64,000 bases of DNA from Enterobacter sp. ENT03 (GTDB lineage Bacteria; Pseudomonadota; Gammaproteobacteria; Enterobacterales; Enterobacteriaceae): positions 1 to 64,000 of the forward strand of contig NZ_JAHUXA010000008.1 of the NCBI RefSeq assembly GCF_019218745.1, read 5' to 3'. The notes under the pieces are model-generated. The model was not told where the DNA came from, made no database searches, and saw only the letters and a list, made by a program, of their open reading frames with translations. Positions within the stretch are counted from its first letter, which is position 1, and the number at the start of each line of letters is the position of its first letter. A program made the translations under genes and the position numbers. Shown here piece after piece: positions 59,491 to 64,000 of the stretch.

Positions 59491-59996
59491 GGCGTAAGTT
59501 CCTTTACGATCGTCGTTACTGCCAGCGCCAGCGCGGTTTTGACCATCGCGCTAAACCGCGCCTCTGAATAAACGGCAAAATCCGCGAATTTCATCGCTTT
59601 CAGCGCGTTATACAGCGACGTATTGGTGGTGATGCTGTTCATGTTGCTGATGAAATCCCAGACAACCTCATCCCCATAGCCGGGAACGTGCGCCAGCTCC
59701 GCCAGATACTGGCTGAACTGGGAAAAATGCATAATATCGGCATACAGCCATTTATCCATTTTCCCCAGCGCATAAATCAGACGGATCGCGACATCAACAT
59801 CATCCAGCGGACCACTTTGCGCCAGCAGCGGTTTTACGGCGTATTCGACGATTTCTGCATCATTGTTAACGAATAACGACGGCAAAAAATGACGGATGGC
59901 ACGCAACAAAATGTCATTCGCCGTAACCATAAAGGCGCGTAAGTCCTCCATGATCTCAAGTTGCTCCAGCACATCATCTTCTGTCAGCGTCGTCAT
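59487..59996 (-). CDS. yggD: YggD, MltR-family (mannitol operon repressor-like) protein
   Basis: 169 residues, the E. coli YggD length. MTTLTEDDVLEQLEIMEDL, VEYAVKPLLAQSGPLDDVDVA and KMDKWLYADIMHFS are shared with MltR, the mannitol operon repressor. All-helical, without an obvious DNA-binding motif. Its place beside a mannitol-type PTS suggests it modulates that operon. Overlaps yggC by 4 bases. Confidence 0.9.
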   Translation of the reverse strand: MTTLTEDDVLEQLEIMEDLRAFMVTANDILLRAIRHFLPSLFVNNDAEIVEYAVKPLLAQSGPLDDVDVAIRLIYALGKMDKWLYADIMHFSQFSQYLAELAHVPGYGDEVVWDFISNMNSITTNTSLYNALKAMKFADFAVYSEARFSAMVKTALALAVTTIVKELTP

Positions 59997-60011
59997 TCGT
60001 TTCTCGTTAGA

Positions 60012-60983
60012 TCACCAGCAATGCAGGGAATCTATTATATTACACGTTCGCTCTGCGCCATTGATGAGTAATGTTTGGGTCTGCAATCTGCCCCCGTGAT
60101 CACGAATGCCTTTCAGCAAATCACCGTCGGTCACGCCTGTGGCGCAAAACAGAATGTCGTCCTGCTTCACCAGGTCATCCAGTAAATAGAGGTGATTTAC
60201 CCTGACCTCCATCTCCGCACAGCGACGACGCTCGCGCCGGGCAATGTGTTGATGCGCAGGCGCATCCCCTTTCGCTTCACAAAAGTCGATAAGTTCCACC
60301 TGCATATCGCCCCCTAATGCTTTAACGGCACAGGCAGAAATCACCCCTTCCGGCGCACCGCCAATGGTGTACATCACGTCAAACAGAGTATCGGGATGAC
60401 AGGTCAGTACGCTTGCGGCCACATCCCCATCCGGCAGGGCGAACACTTTGACACCCAGCTGCATCGCCTCTTCAATTGCAGGACGCATACGCGGCTTATC
60501 GAGCGTCACCATGCGCAGCGAAGCCAGGGGTTTACCCAGCGCCTCCGCCACGTTACGAAGATTATCGGTCAGGGACAACGCGAGGTTAAGCACACCGCGC
60601 GCCTGTCGGCCCACCACCAGCTTTTTCATGTACATATCTGGCGCATGAAACAGACTGCCCGATGGTGCAAACGCCATCACCGCCAGCGCATTACTTTGCC
60701 CCATCGCCACCATGCGGGTGCCTTCAATAGGGTCGACCGCAATGTCCACCGCAGGCCCGGTGCCCGTCCCCACGCTTTCGCCAATATACAGCATCGGCGC
60801 ACAATCAATTTCACCTTCGCCAATGACCACGCGACCTTGCATAGCGAGCGTATTGAGCGCATCCCGCATCGCGGTGACAGCAAGCCCGTCGATTTTATTT
60901 TTGTCGCCACAACCGGTTTGCGGCCAGGCAGCGAGTGCCGCCTGTTCCGTAATACGTAGCAGCGGCCACGCCAGAGCCATCAT
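60012..60983 (-). CDS. yggF: YggF, GlpX-type class II fructose-1,6-bisphosphatase
   Basis: 323-residue phosphatase of the GlpX/SBPase class; E. coli YggF hydrolyses fructose 1,6-bisphosphate. Metal and phosphate motifs: TGCGDKNKIDGLAVTAM, VIGEGEIDCAPML, DIAVDPIEGTRM and YTIGGAPEGVISA. ATGATG start overlaps the yggP stop by 4 bases. Catalytically complete by motif. Its in vivo substrate in this operon may be a related sugar bisphosphate. Confidence 0.92.
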   Translation of the reverse strand: MMALAWPLLRITEQAALAAWPQTGCGDKNKIDGLAVTAMRDALNTLAMQGRVVIGEGEIDCAPMLYIGESVGTGTGPAVDIAVDPIEGTRMVAMGQSNALAVMAFAPSGSLFHAPDMYMKKLVVGRQARGVLNLALSLTDNLRNVAEALGKPLASLRMVTLDKPRMRPAIEEAMQLGVKVFALPDGDVAASVLTCHPDTLFDVMYTIGGAPEGVISACAVKALGGDMQVELIDFCEAKGDAPAHQHIARRERRRCAEMEVRVNHLYLLDDLVKQDDILFCATGVTDGDLLKGIRDHGGRLQTQTLLINGAERTCNIIDSLHCW

Positions 60984-62257
60984 TGCGCCGCCTCCCCGAT
61001 GTCCACGTTAAAGTGCGCCAGCAGGTATTTTTCCGCCTGCGCATTCCAGATGCCGTGCGTTTCCGCGACCTTCTCCGCCAGCACTTTAAACAGTGGATCG
61101 GTTTTGCCCTTTTCTGCAAAATCAGCAATCGCCGTTAAAGGCATCGTCACGCCGTTGTAGATAAGTTTCTTGCCGCCGGGAATATCCGGCAGGTTCAGCA
61201 CCGTTTCCGGCACCGCATCCAGCCCGCCGATATGTGTCACCATAAATGACGGCTGGAGTTGCCCACTGGCGCTAAGCGCAATGGCTTCTTTCATATCATC
61301 CGTGGAACCGCCAGACGTGCCGACCACATGCGTGCGGTTGTAATGCACGTTGTAGAAGTTAAACGGCACTTTGAAGTTGCTGTCCGTTGGCCCAGCGAAA
61401 AAGTTCAGGCAACCGTCTTCAGCCAGCAGTTCATCGGCCATCGCAACCACGGCGGGTACCGCCGCATAAACGAAGACGTCATCAAAGCCGGTATTACCGG
61501 TCAGGGCGCGAAGCGCCGTCGCCGGATGATCCATGCCTGTCGTATTGACATAAATAAGTTCGATGCCTTTCGCCGCCGCTAATTCGACGGGCAGCAGTTT
61601 ACGCGCCTGCGCCAGACGTTTTTCGTCGATATCCACCACCACAACACGTGCCGGTTTGATACCGCCGTTAATGGCGTAGTCTATAGCGCCAATACCCATC
61701 GGCCCGGCGCAGGCCAGCAGCGCGATATTGCCTCCGGGCTTGATGCCCATGCGGTGTTCATAAACATATTGTGTGGTGTGGTAATTGGCATGGTAGGCAC
61801 CAATAATGCAGCACATCGGCTCAGCCAGGGATGCAGCGGCAAAATAATCGCCGTCATACGGTAATACACAACCCAGATTAATCGCCACTTCGGGAATAAT
61901 CATATAGGTAGCGTTACCGCCAAAATATTCGTAGCTGTAGCCGGCAGAATAGCCAGACGGTAATCCCATTGCGGGCTGTAAAACAAAACGCTGCCCTTTC
62001 TTATATTTATCAGAGAGATTTTTTCCCACCTCAACGATAATACCTGCGCATTCGTGTCCGGTGATCACCGGATGATTTTTCAGATCCTCCGGGACACGCT
62101 TATGCTCGCTGCCCAATAAAGCCGCCTTCCAGGTAGAGAGACACACACTGTCGGAAATAACGCTGACCAGCAGTTCATTTTCTGTAATTGCGGGCAGTTC
62201 AAATTCACGGATGCGTACGTCCCGCTTGCCGTATATCGCAGCAACTTTCGTTTTCAT
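60980..62257 (-). CDS. yggP: YggP, zinc-dependent alcohol/polyol dehydrogenase-like protein
   Basis: 425-residue medium-chain dehydrogenase-like protein, the E. coli YggP length. GHECAGIIVEVG is the structural GHE motif, and the nucleotide fold follows (ALLACAGPMGIGAIDYA). The C-terminal third is longer than in typical sorbitol dehydrogenases. Beside PTS genes for a polyol, it probably oxidises a polyol phosphate. Not demonstrated. Confidence 0.88.
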   Translation of the reverse strand: MKTKVAAIYGKRDVRIREFELPAITENELLVSVISDSVCLSTWKAALLGSEHKRVPEDLKNHPVITGHECAGIIVEVGKNLSDKYKKGQRFVLQPAMGLPSGYSAGYSYEYFGGNATYMIIPEVAINLGCVLPYDGDYFAAASLAEPMCCIIGAYHANYHTTQYVYEHRMGIKPGGNIALLACAGPMGIGAIDYAINGGIKPARVVVVDIDEKRLAQARKLLPVELAAAKGIELIYVNTTGMDHPATALRALTGNTGFDDVFVYAAVPAVVAMADELLAEDGCLNFFAGPTDSNFKVPFNFYNVHYNRTHVVGTSGGSTDDMKEAIALSASGQLQPSFMVTHIGGLDAVPETVLNLPDIPGGKKLIYNGVTMPLTAIADFAEKGKTDPLFKVLAEKVAETHGIWNAQAEKYLLAHFNVDIGEAAQ

Positions 62258-62280
62258 ATCGACTCCAGAAGTCAGAATGA

Positions 62281-63660
62281 CTATTTTGCGGTCAAATGGC
62301 TAAATAACTCGTCAAGGTGCGGGTCGCCAATATAGTTTTTTATCAGCACTAACGGTTTATTACTTACCCGTTTAACGCGTCCTTCAAGGCTGGCGTGGGT
62401 GATAATAATATCGGCATCTGCCGGGACATTTTCGATGGCATAATGCATGACAGTTATGGTTAACCCCGCTTTTTCCAGCCGCTTACGAAATGTCGTCGCG
62501 CCCATGGCGCTGGATCCCATACCGGCATCACAGACAAAAGCGATGCGTTTGACATGACGATATGAAAACGCGCCTTCCTGCTTCATGGTTTTCACGGCAT
62601 CAGCAGAATCAGTAAAGGTATCTTCACTTTCCGCTTCACCACTCTTATCCATTTTCAAAATAAAGGACGTAATAATAAAGCTCACTACGGTTCCTGTTGC
62701 GACCCCCGTAATAGTGGCGAAGAAAGCCCCTTTCGGTGTTAATGCCAGGTAAGCGAAAATGGATCCCGGACTTGGGCCAGCCACCAGTCCACCGTCTAAC
62801 ATCGTAAATACCCAGGTTCCGCTCATGCCCCCGGCAATCATGGCGATCAGGGTTAAGGGTTTCATCAACACATACGGGAAATAGAGCTCATGGATCCCAC
62901 CGAGGAAATGAATAATCATCGCGCCAGGCGCTGATTTCTTCGCCATGCCTTTGCCAAAAAGGGTAAAGCTGAGCAGTAGCCCTAGCCCAGGCCCTGGATT
63001 CGAGGCCACCATAAAGAAAATGGATTTCCCGGCTTCCGATGCCTGTTGCATTCCCAGTGGATAGTAAACCCCCTGATCGATGGCATTATTCAGGAACAGG
63101 ATCTTCGCCGGTTCATTGATTACGGAAAGCAACGGCAGGTAGCCAGCATGAACCAGCGACTCAATGCTTTCTCTGACCATGTTATTGGCAATCAGCACCG
63201 CCGGCCCGATAACTTCAAATCCCAGCAGGCACAGCGCCATGCCTGCAATCCCCAGAGAGAAGTTATTAATGACCATCTCAAAGCCTGCGGGTATGCGATT
63301 TTCCAGTGCTTTGTCGATCTTCTTAATCATCAGGCCGCCTAACGGCCCCATGATCATCGCGCCCAGAAACATCGGAATATCAGCGCCGACAATGACACCA
63401 ATACTGCCGATGCCGCCCATCACCGCGCCACGCTTACCGCCAACAAGCGCCCCGCCGGTTGAACCTATCATCACGGGCAACAAATAAGTAATCATCGGAC
63501 CGACGATTCTGGCGAATTGTTCATTCGGCATCCAGCCGGTAGGAATAAATAATGCAGTAATAAAACCCCAGGCAATAAATGCGCCGATATTGGGGATGAC
63601 CATGGCCGTCAAAAATCCGCCAAAAGCCTGGACTTTTGCACGAGCAGACTTATGTTCCAT
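62281..63660 (-). CDS. cmtA: CmtA, mannitol-type PTS EIICB component
   Basis: Inner-membrane PTS permease of 459 residues. EIIC domain (about 1-340) starts VQAFGGFLTAMVIPNIGAFIAWG, as in MtlA, and has the substrate loop LGGIHELYFPYVLM. EIIB domain (about 370-459) carries phosphocysteine Cys377 in VCDAGMGSSAMGATT. There is no EIIA domain; that function is in cmtB next door. Called cryptic in E. coli; the substrate is unconfirmed. Confidence 0.94.
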   Translation of the reverse strand: MEHKSARAKVQAFGGFLTAMVIPNIGAFIAWGFITALFIPTGWMPNEQFARIVGPMITYLLPVMIGSTGGALVGGKRGAVMGGIGSIGVIVGADIPMFLGAMIMGPLGGLMIKKIDKALENRIPAGFEMVINNFSLGIAGMALCLLGFEVIGPAVLIANNMVRESIESLVHAGYLPLLSVINEPAKILFLNNAIDQGVYYPLGMQQASEAGKSIFFMVASNPGPGLGLLLSFTLFGKGMAKKSAPGAMIIHFLGGIHELYFPYVLMKPLTLIAMIAGGMSGTWVFTMLDGGLVAGPSPGSIFAYLALTPKGAFFATITGVATGTVVSFIITSFILKMDKSGEAESEDTFTDSADAVKTMKQEGAFSYRHVKRIAFVCDAGMGSSAMGATTFRKRLEKAGLTITVMHYAIENVPADADIIITHASLEGRVKRVSNKPLVLIKNYIGDPHLDELFSHLTAK

Positions 63661-63687
63661 AATATTTTCCTGTAAAGGAGAGACTCG

Positions 63688-64000
63688 TCAGACGAGAGAT
63701 AGAATATCTTTAATCTGTTTTTCGCTTTGCGCGTTAAGCAGTTTTTGTATATTACCTTCATCACAAAGCAACTCGCTTAACGCCTGAATGGCGTTAATAT
63801 GCGAATCGGAATCGAATGCTGCCAGACCTATTAATACTTTAACCGGATCATTATTTACATCAAAAAGTACAGGTTGTCTGAGTAACGTTAATGACACCCC
63901 CGTCTTTAACGCGCCACACTCCGGTCTTGCATGGGGCATGGCAATGCCAGGTGCCAGCATATAATAAGGACCGTTGTTTAATGTAGCCTCTTTAATCGAT
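63688..64000 (-). CDS. cmtB: CmtB, mannitol-type PTS EIIA component (5' end outside window)
   Basis: C-terminal part of an EIIA-mtl-type protein, about 104 residues visible. The frame is open to the window edge, through SIKEATLNNGPYYMLAPG. APGIAMPHARPECGALKTG holds the phosphorylated histidine, and VLIGLAAFDSDSHINAIQALSELL is family-typical. The internal ATG at 63960 is not the start, because conserved residues precede it. 27 bases upstream of cmtA; it would pass phosphate from HPr to Cys377 of CmtA. Confidence 0.9.
   Translation of the reverse strand, partial: SIKEATLNNGPYYMLAPGIAMPHARPECGALKTGVSLTLLRQPVLFDVNNDPVKVLIGLAAFDSDSHINAIQALSELLCDEGNIQKLLNAQSEKQIKDILSLV

Overview
The window is chromosomal DNA of a member of the Enterobacteriaceae. 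Gene content, order and protein lengths follow the E. coli/Salmonella backbone almost codon for codon (nadC, guaC, secA, the mra/fts/mur cluster, cra, ilvIH, leuO, leuABCD, setA-sgrR, thiBPQ). The accessory insertions and the shortened SgrS RNA differ from E. coli K-12. They would fit an Enterobacter/Leclercia/Citrobacter-type genome, but I cannot fix the genus from sequence alone.

Layout. 0.3-5.8 kb: two paralogous pairs, each a GPH-family sugar:cation symporter followed by a GH43 glycosidase, probably for arabinan/xylan oligosaccharides, ending in a perfect 17-bp hairpin. 5.9-8.3 kb: ampDE (minus) divergent from nadC. 8.4-11.5 kb: type IV pilus genes ppdD-hofB-hofC. 11.5-14.8 kb: guaC, coaE-zapD-yacG, mutT. 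14.8-36.3 kb: secM-secA, lpxC and the complete division and cell wall (dcw) cluster mraZ-rsmH-ftsL-ftsI-murE-murF-mraY-murD-ftsW-murG-murC-ddlB-ftsQ-ftsA-ftsZ, all on the minus strand. The mra promoter and three MraZ boxes can be read. 36.8-41.5 kb: cra, ilvIH, leuO. 42.1-47.0 kb: leuL attenuator and leuABCD, closed by REP elements. 47.1-50.2 kb: setA, the small RNA SgrS (without sgrT) and sgrR.

50.2-55.3 kb is an accessory island between sgrR and thiB, which are neighbours in E. coli. It holds a periplasmic DUF4142 protein, a degenerate duplicate of the 3' end of sgrR, an AT-rich restriction-modification pair (an EcoRV-like endonuclease and a D12-class adenine methyltransferase), a gene with a leader resembling P4-type satellite immunity regions, and a DUF1778/GNAT toxin-antitoxin module with a palindromic operator.

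55.4-58.8 kb: thiBPQ thiamine/TPP importer under a TPP riboswitch in which a predicted pairing switch can be traced. 58.8-64.0 kb: a cmtBA-yggP-yggF-yggD-yggC operon (cryptic mannitol-type PTS, dehydrogenase, class II sugar bisphosphatase, MltR-like protein, P-loop kinase). In E. coli this cluster lies elsewhere, near tktA; here it sits against thiQ and runs off the right edge inside cmtB.

The most notable items are the EcoRV-family restriction system and its island, the sgrR relic beside it, the short SgrS lacking SgrT, and a SecM arrest peptide with Ile replaced by Leu.
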